Source: Actinomycetes bacterium
GTDB taxonomy: Bacteria; Actinomycetota; Acidimicrobiia; Acidimicrobiales; RAAP-2
Assembly (NCBI GenBank): GCA_021807965.1
Contig: JAKBCI010000143.1
Span: 1-5,067, forward strand
Direction: 5' to 3'
DNA length: 5,067 nt
Positions 1 to 5,067 of this stretch are shown here, one piece after another. The notes under the pieces are model-generated. The model searched no databases. It saw nothing but the letters and a program-made list of their open reading frames with translations, and was not told the DNA's origin. The position numbers and the translations under genes are program-made. Each line of letters opens with the position of its first letter. Position 1 is the stretch's first letter.

Positions 1-1123
1 ATTGGCGAGGTCCGCGCCGAATTACCGGGCGTCGGCCGTCGATCAACAGAGGTGTTCGCATGGCCCGGGTGGTCCCGCCCGGCGCGTCCATGCAGCCGAC
101 GAAGTCCCCGTCACGGATTTGGGGCTGCGCGAAGGCTGACGCGACGTCAAAAATTGGGCCGTGTGGGACACCAGAAGCAGCCAAATCCTCCAACCACTGC
201 GCTGTCGTGCGAGTACGGAACACGCCGTCGAGCGCCTCACGCAGGCTCCTACTGTCGGCGACGCGTGCGGCGTTCGTCGCCCATTCGCCGTGACTGGCCA
301 GCGCCTCGTTACCAAGCACGCTGATGAGTTTCTCGTACTGCGGGTCGGTGCCGACCGCCAAGAGTAGGTAACCGTCGGCGGTCGACACCGGTCCGTATGG
401 TGCGATGCTCGGATGATCGTTGCCGAGCCGCACCGGGTTTACGCCGGTAGAGAGGTAGCCCTGCGCCTGATTGATCAACGCGCTCATGGTCGACTCGAGC
501 AACGGTGCTTCGAATCGTCGGGCCGACCTTCCGTCTGCTCGCGCGTACAGTCCGGTGAGCAGTCCAATGGTCGCGTAGAGACCCGTCACGACGTCGGCCA
601 AGGGCGAACCAACTTTGGTGGGTTCGCCGTCGGCTCGTCCAGTCACGCCCATCAATCCCGACCGCGCCTGAGCCAGTAAATCGAATGACGGCTGCGCGGC
701 CACCGGTCCGCCCGACGTCGCCGGGGTGACGCTCACCCAGACGCATTCCGGATTGGCGTCTCGCAGACGATCGATCCGCAAGGAAGCAATCTGGTTGGGC
801 AGGTAGTTCTCTACGACGGCATCCGCCTGCTTGACGAGTTCCGCCACCGCGTCAAACTGGCTAGGTACTCGTAGGTCCGCCACCACGTTACGCCGATGTC
901 GATTAACCGCCAAATAGTAGGTAGCGTCGTCGCCAAATCGAGGCGGGGCTAAGGCTCGAACCGGGTCGCCGTCAGGACTTTCCACCTTCACGACGTCCGC
1001 TCCCAAGTCCCCGGCGATCATCGCGCAAAGCGGTCCCGCCAACACCCGCGAGAAATCGAGCACGCGAACACCCTCGAGCGGCAGACCGGTGCCCTCGTTG
1101 GTCGGATGAATGTCCCAACGCAC
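1..1123 (-). CDS. CaiB/BaiF family (family III) CoA-transferase, 3'-truncated by window edge
   Basis: This gene moves coenzyme A from one acyl-CoA to another carboxylic acid in the cytoplasm. The frame is open for 374 codons with no stop before the left edge. Family III signs are the N-terminal LEGVRVLDFSRVLAGP (residues 16-31), the GADVVKVE stretch (41-48) followed by GDP, NRHRRNVVADLR (74-85), and SPLADVVTG (173-181), whose Asp177 matches the catalytic aspartate that forms the acyl anhydride. The C-terminal part has GVPHGPI (318-324). Relatives have about 380-410 residues and end in a segment like the final RRGPRQ plus some 15-20 residues, so little is missing. The start is a GTG sharing one base with the ATPase stop codon (TAGTG). 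No strong ribosome binding site precedes it, so reinitiation after the ATPase is likely. Homologues act on carnitine, oxalate, succinate/mesaconate, benzylsuccinate and bile acids; the substrate here cannot be told. The family call is firm and the exact start slightly less so. Confidence 0.93.
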   Translation of the reverse strand, partial: MRWDIHPTNEGTGLPLEGVRVLDFSRVLAGPLCAMIAGDLGADVVKVESPDGDPVRALAPPRFGDDATYYLAVNRHRRNVVADLRVPSQFDAVAELVKQADAVVENYLPNQIASLRIDRLRDANPECVWVSVTPATSGGPVAAQPSFDLLAQARSGLMGVTGRADGEPTKVGSPLADVVTGLYATIGLLTGLYARADGRSARRFEAPLLESTMSALINQAQGYLSTGVNPVRLGNDHPSIAPYGPVSTADGYLLLAVGTDPQYEKLISVLGNEALASHGEWATNAARVADSRSLREALDGVFRTRTTAQWLEDLAASGVPHGPIFDVASAFAQPQIRDGDFVGCMDAPGGTTRAMRTPLLIDGRRPVIRRGPRQ

Positions 1124-1887
1124 TACAGCACTTTCGATAGGAAGCTCGCCAATCGCTCCGACCGGGGTGCGGTCAGTACCTGCCGTGGGTCGCCCGATTC
1201 CTCGATGACACCCCGGTCTAAGAAGTACACCGTGTCAGCAACCTCACGCGCGAAACCCATCTCATGGGTAACGACAATCATCGTCATCCCGCTATTCGCG
1301 AGGTCCTTCATCACGTCGAGCACCTCGCCTACGAGCTCGGGATCCAGCGCCGACGTTGGTTCGTCGAAGAGCATCAGCTTGGGATCCATGGCCAAGGCTC
1401 GGGCGATTGCGACGCGTTGCTGCTGACCGCCCGAGAGTTGACTCGGATAGAAACGCTCCTTGGCGTCGAGTCCGACCCGAAGGAGCAACTCGCGAGCCCG
1501 TCTAGCCGCATCGTCGGGTGAGACGTTCTTCACCTTCACCTGACCGATGGTCACGTTGTCGAGCACGGTCAGGTGCTGAAACAGGTTAAAGCGCTGGAAT
1601 ACCATGCCGATCTGTGATCGTTCAACGCAGATCTGTTTGTCACTTCGTTCGTACAGCTTGCCGTCACGGGCTTCGTACCCGACGAGTTGGCCATCCACGC
1701 GCAGCTCCCCCGCGTCGTGCTTCTCGAGGTGGTTGATGCAGCGTAGCAGCGTGCTCTTGCCCGAGCCCGAGGGTCCGATCAAGCACGTGACCTCGCCGCG
1801 GTTGACTGTCAAGTCGACGCCCTTCAGCACCTCGACCCCGGCGTAGTGCTTGCAGACTCCGCGCGCTTCAACCATCGGGATCGTCAC
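1123..1887 (-). CDS. Polar amino acid-type ABC importer, ATP-binding subunit (GlnQ/HisP-like)
   Basis: This is the 254-residue ATPase that drives the adjacent permease from the cytoplasmic face. All nucleotide-binding motifs are intact: Walker [10 protein letters not shown] (38-46), Q-loop glutamine in MVFQRFNLF (Gln98), ABC signature LSGGQQQR (151-158), Walker B LMLFDE (171-176), D-loop SALD (179-182) and the switch histidine in VVTHEMGFA (His208). The [13 protein letters not shown] run after the Q-loop and the [16 protein letters not shown] form are typical of the polar amino acid uptake family, and the length is normal for it. The start is GTG rather than ATG. It lies inside GTGA, overlapping the permease stop by 4 bases, with GAGGTGA a few bases upstream; the ATG four codons further in has no comparable site. 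The gene is coupled on both sides, to the permease before it and the CoA-transferase after it. The substrate is not determined by this subunit. Confidence 0.97.
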   Translation of the reverse strand: MTIPMVEARGVCKHYAGVEVLKGVDLTVNRGEVTCLIGPSGSGKSTLLRCINHLEKHDAGELRVDGQLVGYEARDGKLYERSDKQICVERSQIGMVFQRFNLFQHLTVLDNVTIGQVKVKNVSPDDAARRARELLLRVGLDAKERFYPSQLSGGQQQRVAIARALAMDPKLMLFDEPTSALDPELVGEVLDVMKDLANSGMTMIVVTHEMGFAREVADTVYFLDRGVIEESGDPRQVLTAPRSERLASFLSKVL

Positions 1888-2897
1888 GACGTCACCTCGC
1901 GCACGAGCGCCGGTCGCGGCGTTCGAAACTTCGACAGAATGCCCCGCAGATCGCTCCGCAAACGCGCCAGCGGCGTCGGTGGCGGCGTTCGAAGCGCTCC
2001 GCGTCCGAAGTGGCGCTCGAGGTAAAACTGGCCGATCGATAGCACGGTCGTCACGATCAAGTACCAGAGACTCGCCGTGATCAGCAGGGGCATGACCTCG
2101 TAGTTGGCCGCGTAGATATTGGTCGCCGCACCGAGCAACTCGGTCAGTCCGATGGCGCTAGCCAACGAGGTCGTCTTCAACATGGAGATAACCTCATTGC
2201 CCGTCGGCGGGATGATGATCCGCATGGCTTGGGGCAACACGACGAGGCGAAGCGACTGGCTCCGGGTCATGCCGAGTGAACTGGCCGCTTCGACTTGGCC
2301 CTCGTCCACCGAGATCAGGCCGGATCGCGCAATCTCTGACATGTACGCCGCTTCATTGAGACCGAGGGCGACGGCCGCGGCCGTGAATGGCGTGAGCAGA
2401 GTCACCATGTCGAGGTGTAGGAACGTGACGGGCAGGAACGGCAACCCAATAGTCAACGACGGAAAGATCGCGGAAATGTTGAACCAGAAGAGGAGCTGTA
2501 CGTAGACGGGCGTGCCACGAAAGAACCACGTGTAGCTCCACGCCGGTGACGACAGTAATCGACTCGGTGACAGGCGCATCACGGCGATAAGGACGCCGAG
2601 CGCGATACCGATTACCATCGCGAGCACCGTCAGTTCCATGGTCTTAATCAAGCCGTGCAAGATCTCCGACGACGTGAAGTAGTGAAACACAACGTTCCAG
2701 CTAAATCGCCAATTGATCTGGGGGTGGCACAATCGAACACCGCGAACGGTCTGGCACGACCGCTGACCGGTGGGAATCTTGGAGAAGATCGTGTGCACCA
2801 GCATCCCGATGAGAATCACGATGACGGCCCCGCCGAACCACCGCCCGACGTGACGGACGGGGACGACCTTTACTGCGTCGCCCCCGTCCGTACTCAT
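1884..2897 (-). CDS. Polar amino acid-type ABC importer, permease subunit with long N- and C-terminal extensions
   Basis: This is the 337-residue inner-membrane channel of the importer. A first hydrophobic helix lies at about 21-37. An extracytoplasmic stretch with two cysteines (Cys48, Cys57) follows, up to about residue 80. The HisM/GlnP-type domain starts at [19 protein letters not shown] (79-97), with further hydrophobic segments near 124-146, 148-180, 215-230 and 268-290. The cytoplasmic coupling loop that contacts the ATPase is clear: [16 protein letters not shown] (182-197), [11 protein letters not shown] (200-210), then [11 protein letters not shown] (221-231) and KTTSLAS (241-247). 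Family members usually have about 215-250 residues with no long tails. The extra length here is the N-terminal helix plus cysteine loop and a basic, proline-containing tail (about 300-337). Only one permease gene is present, so a homodimer is likely. The ATG has no good ribosome binding site. The start is 39 bases after the binding-protein stop and the end overlaps the ATPase start. Confidence 0.95.
   Translation of the reverse strand: MSTDGGDAVKVVPVRHVGRWFGGAVIVILIGMLVHTIFSKIPTGQRSCQTVRGVRLCHPQINWRFSWNVVFHYFTSSEILHGLIKTMELTVLAMVIGIALGVLIAVMRLSPSRLLSSPAWSYTWFFRGTPVYVQLLFWFNISAIFPSLTIGLPFLPVTFLHLDMVTLLTPFTAAAVALGLNEAAYMSEIARSGLISVDEGQVEAASSLGMTRSQSLRLVVLPQAMRIIIPPTGNEVISMLKTTSLASAIGLTELLGAATNIYAANYEVMPLLITASLWYLIVTTVLSIGQFYLERHFGRGALRTPPPTPLARLRSDLRGILSKFRTPRPALVREVTS
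1892..1898 (-). promoter_or_regulatory. Ribosome binding site of the ATPase gene, deciding a GTG start
   Basis: On the minus strand GAGGTGA ends 4 bases before the GTG start (the GAGGT core ends 6 bases before it). The site lies inside the last codons of the permease gene. It supports the GTG that overlaps the permease stop over the ATG 12 bases downstream. Confidence 0.6.
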
Positions 2898-2936
2898 GGC
2901 TACGTTTCTACTACAAGCGCAAATACCGCTGGGGGG
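2898..2936 (-). other. 39-base spacer between binding-protein and permease genes
   Basis: After the TAA stop, the minus strand has a run of six C and then a short possible stem, AGCG with CGCT around a 7-base loop. The stem is too weak to call a terminator. No ribosome binding site of normal strength precedes the permease ATG. Binding proteins are usually made in excess over their permeases, so weak permease initiation would fit, but this is inference. Confidence 0.4.
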
Positions 2937-3821
2937 TTACGACGTCGCCCCATTCAGCTGAATCCGACCGAGCGGCAAGGCGCCGGCCTGCACGCCGTAG
3001 TGGGTCAAGATCGCGTGGTACGTCCCGTTGGCGATCAACACTTTGATCGCAGCTTCGATGGCCTTAGCCAACCCCAAACCGGCTGCGGTCTTCGGTGTGG
3101 CGATACCGTACGGCGCTACCTTCACCGCCCGTCCGACGAGCTTAAATGCTCCCTTCGACGTGGCGACAATGTAGCCCGCAATCTGACTGTCAACAAAGCC
3201 GAATTGGGCGTGGCCCGACGAAACCGCGACGTTCGCCTCGGTCTGCGTCGAGAAAGGAAGGACGCTCAACTTCTTGTTCGCGGGACACGTCTTGGCCGTG
3301 TTCGTAGCGTCCGTCTGTTCGGTGGTGCCGGTCTCGACCGCGACGCTGTGACCACAGAAGCTCTTAAGTCCCGTGAACGTGAGCTTCGAGGTCGACTTGG
3401 CGTACACGCCCTCACCGGCCTGGAAGTAGTCAACGAAGTTGACTTGCGCTTCGCGCGCCTTGGTGTCAGTGAATGACGAGTTGCCAATGACGTAGTGACC
3501 CGATTTGATTCCGGCAATGATGTTGTCGAACGTCACGTTGTTCTCGTTTATCTTGATGCCCAAGGTCTTCGCAATCGCGTTAATAAAGTCAATGTCGAAA
3601 CCGACCATCTTGGTACCGTTCATGTACTCGTCGGGCGCGTACGTCGCGTCCGTCGCTACTTGGAGAACCTTGCCCTTGAAGGCTGACGGCACCAACTTGG
3701 CCGCCGCGGCGTTGTACGTACCCGTTGTCGAGGACGCTCCCGCGACGGCGCTCGATGCCACCACGAGCGCCGCGACGCCCGCCGTAGCCAGTACTTGACG
3801 CACGCGTGAAATCCGCAGCAT
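2937..3821 (-). CDS. Polar amino acid-type ABC importer, secreted substrate-binding protein (SBP family 3), no lipobox
   Basis: This 294-residue protein captures the substrate outside the membrane and delivers it to the permease. Residues 1-30 form a signal peptide: MLRISRVRQ, a hydrophobic Ala/Val core, and a likely signal peptidase I cut after AVAGA (about residue 29). There is no lipobox cysteine. The mature part follows the family 3 binding-protein pattern: TDATYAPDEY (57-66), MVGFDIDFINAIA (72-84), SSFTDTKAREAQVNF (115-129) with Arg123 where the family holds the ligand carboxylate, VETGTT (162-167), and FGFVDS (207-212) with Asp211 where the family holds the ligand amino group. Cys156 and Cys179 could form a disulfide in lobe 2. 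Together these suggest an alpha-amino acid-like or zwitterionic ligand, not identified further. The frame extends 12 codons upstream to another ATG (3857), but GAGGGAG lies just before the chosen ATG, inside that extension, so the short form is preferred. It is the first gene of the importer unit. Confidence 0.95.
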   Translation of the reverse strand: MLRISRVRQVLATAGVAALVVASSAVAGASSTTGTYNAAAAKLVPSAFKGKVLQVATDATYAPDEYMNGTKMVGFDIDFINAIAKTLGIKINENNVTFDNIIAGIKSGHYVIGNSSFTDTKAREAQVNFVDYFQAGEGVYAKSTSKLTFTGLKSFCGHSVAVETGTTEQTDATNTAKTCPANKKLSVLPFSTQTEANVAVSSGHAQFGFVDSQIAGYIVATSKGAFKLVGRAVKVAPYGIATPKTAAGLGLAKAIEAAIKVLIANGTYHAILTHYGVQAGALPLGRIQLNGATS

Positions 3822-3826
3822 ATCTA

Positions 3827-3833
3827 CTCCCTC
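3827..3833 (-). promoter_or_regulatory. Ribosome binding site of the binding-protein gene
   Basis: GAGGGAG on the minus strand ends 5 bases before the ATG at 3821. It is the strongest Shine-Dalgarno match in the window. It decides the start, because the longer in-frame reading would place this site inside the coding sequence and put 12 polar residues in front of the signal peptide. Confidence 0.75.
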
Positions 3834-3863
3834 ACCGTTAGCGCCAGTGTGACGCAACCGTTA

Positions 3864-3869
3864 TTGATA
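3864..3869 (-). promoter_or_regulatory. Weak candidate -10 element for the importer operon
   Basis: On the minus strand TGGTATCAAT resembles an extended -10 element (TGnTATCAA against TGnTATAAT), about 43 bases before the binding-protein ATG. No recognisable -35 hexamer sits 16-18 bases upstream. The position is plausible but the match is poor, so this is only a candidate. Confidence 0.2.
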
Positions 3870-3892
3870 CCAGATAGATTCCTCGCTTGGCG

Positions 3893-3923
3893 TCGCACCA
3901 TCGATGTTTCTCGCACCCATCGA
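3893..3923. repeat. Pair of imperfect direct repeats, possible operator
   Basis: TCGCACCATCGA (3893-3904) and TCGCACCCATCGA (3911-3923) differ only by one inserted C. Their starts are 18 bases apart, slightly under two helical turns. They lie 72-102 bases upstream of the binding-protein start, next to the hairpin and close to the candidate promoter. Tandem sites at this spacing would suit a dimeric regulator, but no regulator gene is in the window and chance cannot be excluded. Confidence 0.4.
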
Positions 3924-3925
3924 AC

Positions 3926-3947
3926 GACGGCGCCCCGTGGCGACGTC
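3926..3947 (-). terminator. GC-rich hairpin without U-tract, possible terminator or leader stem
   Basis: On the minus strand GACGTCGCC, loop ACGG, GGCGCCGTC form a 9-base-pair stem with a single mismatch in the middle and a 4-base loop. It begins 63 bases after the hydrolase stop codon. No T-run follows, so it is not a classical intrinsic terminator. In GC-rich actinobacteria, hairpins without a U-tract are often proposed as terminators, but it could equally be an operator or an mRNA leader element. Confidence 0.35.
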
Positions 3948-4010
3948 CAGATCCCTGATGAAACGGAGCTTTTGTCGCAAAGCGGTTGCGCGCTGAACTC
4001 GGTCGTCCGG

Positions 4011-5066
4011 TCAGCCAGCGATGGACAATCGGGGCCAGCGGCCTCGCCGTTCGCGACCCAGCACCATGTCGGTTACGTCCCGGCGCAGGTGTTCTTGGCG
4101 CCACTGAAGCTGCTCTTGGGCCGCGGCGAGGATCCGCTCGGTCTCCCGGCACGGGGTGCGCCACGTCGGATCGGCGGCGACGTCGTAACAGCGAAAACTG
4201 CCGTCGCCAAACTGCACGTAGGCAGTATCGTCACTCACCGAAACCGCAAGGTTGTGACGACTGAGCGACCGATCGGCGGGCCAGTCCGCTCCGCCGCGAC
4301 CAATGAAGAACGACCGGAAGTCCCACTCGTAATGCGCCGCTGCGCGCCACTCGGTCGCCCCCGCTTCGAAGAGAGGAAGGAGCGACCGTCCATCGCACTG
4401 GACCGGTGCGGATACTTCCAGGGCGTCCGAAAGCGTCACCAACAGATCCACGTTTTCTGTGAACTGAGTCACCACGACGCCCGCCGGCGCACGTCGTGGG
4501 TCGCGCCAGAGGCCGATGATGTGATAGCTCTGCGGAAAGAATCCAAGTTTCTCGATTAGACCGTGATCGCCCAGTTGCTCGCCGTGATCCGCCGTCACCA
4601 CCACGAGCGTTTCATCCCATTCGTTGCGTTCCTCAATCGCACGAACCACCCGCCCCACCTGTTCGTCAACCTCACTGATCATGCCGTAGTACTGTGCGCG
4701 CAAGTGACGCATTTCACGTTCGTCGCTCGGCGCCGCGCTAGCCCTCAGGTTCAGCGCGGTGTCGTGGAGTTGGTGACGATCATCGGTCGCCGGTGCAATC
4801 GGCAGGTCGACGTCGTCTGGATGGTACCTCGATGCGAACTCCCCAGCCGCGGCGTACGGGGGGTGGGGCCGCAAATAGCTGAGGTGCGCGAACCACCCGG
4901 ACTCCTGGCGTCCGAGCCACTCGAGAAACCGGGTCGTGAGAAAACCACTGAGGGAGTCCTCGGCGGGTCGATCTGGCTCACCGCGTAACGCCGCCGCCCA
5001 GCCACTCGGTACGTCGTAACCCTTCGCGCGAAGGTATTGGACCCAACCGGCCTGACTTTCGGGCAA
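4011..5066 (-). CDS. Sulfatase superfamily hydrolase, phosphonate monoester hydrolase-like, N-terminus beyond window
   Basis: This enzyme hydrolyses sulfate, phosphonate or phosphate esters. The 351 visible residues carry the metal-binding motif TADHGEQLGDH (158-168, with Asp160 and His161), the lysine of the EKLGFF segment (Lys173), and the histidine of the RPHPPY motif (His68). The QYYGMISEVDEQVGRV stretch (125-140), FFPQSYHI after the lysine, the HYEWDFR segment (245-251) and the C-terminal LQWRQEH region all resemble phosphonate monoester hydrolases/arylsulfatases rather than choline sulfatases. Those enzymes have roughly 510-550 residues, so about 160-190 are missing, including the Cys/Ser-x-Pro-x-Arg site whose Cys or Ser becomes formylglycine. 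The frame opens with TTG at the very edge, which I do not take as the start. No internal membrane segment is seen. The gene ends 189 bases before the importer operon. Substrate choice among the ester types cannot be read from this part. Confidence 0.9.
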   Translation of the reverse strand: MPESQAGWVQYLRAKGYDVPSGWAAALRGEPDRPAEDSLSGFLTTRFLEWLGRQESGWFAHLSYLRPHPPYAAAGEFASRYHPDDVDLPIAPATDDRHQLHDTALNLRASAAPSDEREMRHLRAQYYGMISEVDEQVGRVVRAIEERNEWDETLVVVTADHGEQLGDHGLIEKLGFFPQSYHIIGLWRDPRRAPAGVVVTQFTENVDLLVTLSDALEVSAPVQCDGRSLLPLFEAGATEWRAAAHYEWDFRSFFIGRGGADWPADRSLSRHNLAVSVSDDTAYVQFGDGSFRCYDVAADPTWRTPCRETERILAAAQEQLQWRQEHLRRDVTDMVLGRERRGRWPRLSIAG

Positions 5067-5067
5067 G

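Larger units (their letters stand above)
3822..4010. other. Intergenic regulatory region between the hydrolase gene and the importer operon
   Basis: This 189-base stretch is the only sizeable non-coding part of the window. Read on the minus strand from the hydrolase stop, it holds a GC-rich hairpin, a pair of near-identical direct repeats, a weak candidate -10 element and a 7-base direct repeat (ACCGTTA on the plus strand at 3834-3840 and 3857-3863). The importer ribosome binding site closes it. Readings through it on either strand look like chance or like the edge of shadow frames. It most likely carries the end of the hydrolase transcript and the operon promoter. Confidence 0.6.

Noticed and set aside
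309..746. A 145-codon minus-strand frame
   Set aside because: It is another frame of the same strand inside the CoA-transferase gene. The product is Arg-rich with no family pattern, whereas the overlapping frame is a clear CoA-transferase.
2898..2936. Terminator or attenuator between the binding-protein and permease genes
   Set aside because: The only stem is 4 base pairs with a 7-base loop and no T-run. This is too weak to support.
2655..3476. A 273-codon open frame on the plus strand
   Set aside because: It lies antisense across the binding-protein and permease genes, both of which have full family motifs. Its product is Arg-rich and low in recognisable structure, as expected for a shadow frame in GC-rich DNA.
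3822..3857. N-terminal extension of the binding protein by 12 residues to an upstream ATG
   Set aside because: The extension would contain the strong GAGGGAG ribosome binding site of the inner ATG and would place polar residues before a normal signal peptide.
3849..4559. A 236-codon open frame on the plus strand starting in the intergenic region
   Set aside because: Most of it is antisense to the hydrolase, it shows no known motif and no ribosome binding site, and its composition matches a shadow frame.
4563..4988. A 141-codon plus-strand frame
   Set aside because: It is antisense to the hydrolase's conserved metal-binding region and has no motif of its own.
5064..5066. TTG at the right edge as the start of the hydrolase
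   Set aside because: Family members have an N-terminal part of about 160-190 residues with the catalytic site, so the gene very probably continues beyond the window.
1..5067. CRISPR array, tRNA or rRNA gene, insertion sequence, toxin-antitoxin or defence genes
   Set aside because: No regularly spaced repeats, no tRNA- or rRNA-like segments and no transposase or inverted-repeat ends were seen. The window is almost fully explained by five metabolic and transport genes.

Overview
The window looks like chromosomal DNA from a GC-rich bacterium (about 60% G+C, estimated by eye). It is probably an actinobacterium, and an acidimicrobial-type lineage fits the style of the substrate-binding protein. 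That placement is inference, because there is no rRNA or other marker gene here. All five genes lie on the minus strand, so transcription runs from high to low coordinates. No mobile element, tRNA, rRNA or CRISPR array was seen.

In the direction of transcription: (1) 5066-4011 is the C-terminal two thirds of a sulfatase/phosphonate monoester hydrolase-like enzyme, whose N-terminus and catalytic nucleophile lie beyond the right edge. (2) 4010-3822 is a 189-base intergenic region. It holds a GC-rich imperfect hairpin, a pair of near-identical 12-13 base direct repeats, a 7-base direct repeat and a weak candidate promoter. (3) 3821-2937 is a secreted polar amino acid-type substrate-binding protein. 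(4) 2897-1884 is its inner-membrane permease, longer than usual at both ends. (5) 1887-1123 is its ATPase, overlapping the permease by 4 bases (GTGA). (6) 1123-1 is a CaiB/BaiF (family III) CoA-transferase that starts with GTG inside the ATPase stop codon (TAGTG) and runs off the left edge just before its expected C-terminus.

The last four genes look like one transcription unit: a complete polar amino acid-type ABC importer with one permease gene, translationally coupled to a CoA-transferase. The simplest reading is that the importer brings in a small, probably zwitterionic or carboxylated compound, and the CoA-transferase makes its CoA thioester or that of a metabolite derived from it. The upstream hydrolase could release such a compound from a sulfate, phosphonate or phosphate ester, but the 189-base gap leaves that link open. 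The transported substrate cannot be named from sequence alone.

Each gene belongs to a known family. The unusual parts are the gene combination, the tight coupling of the CoA-transferase, the lack of a lipid-anchor cysteine in the binding protein, and the extended permease. I saw no clear sign of a wholly new system.
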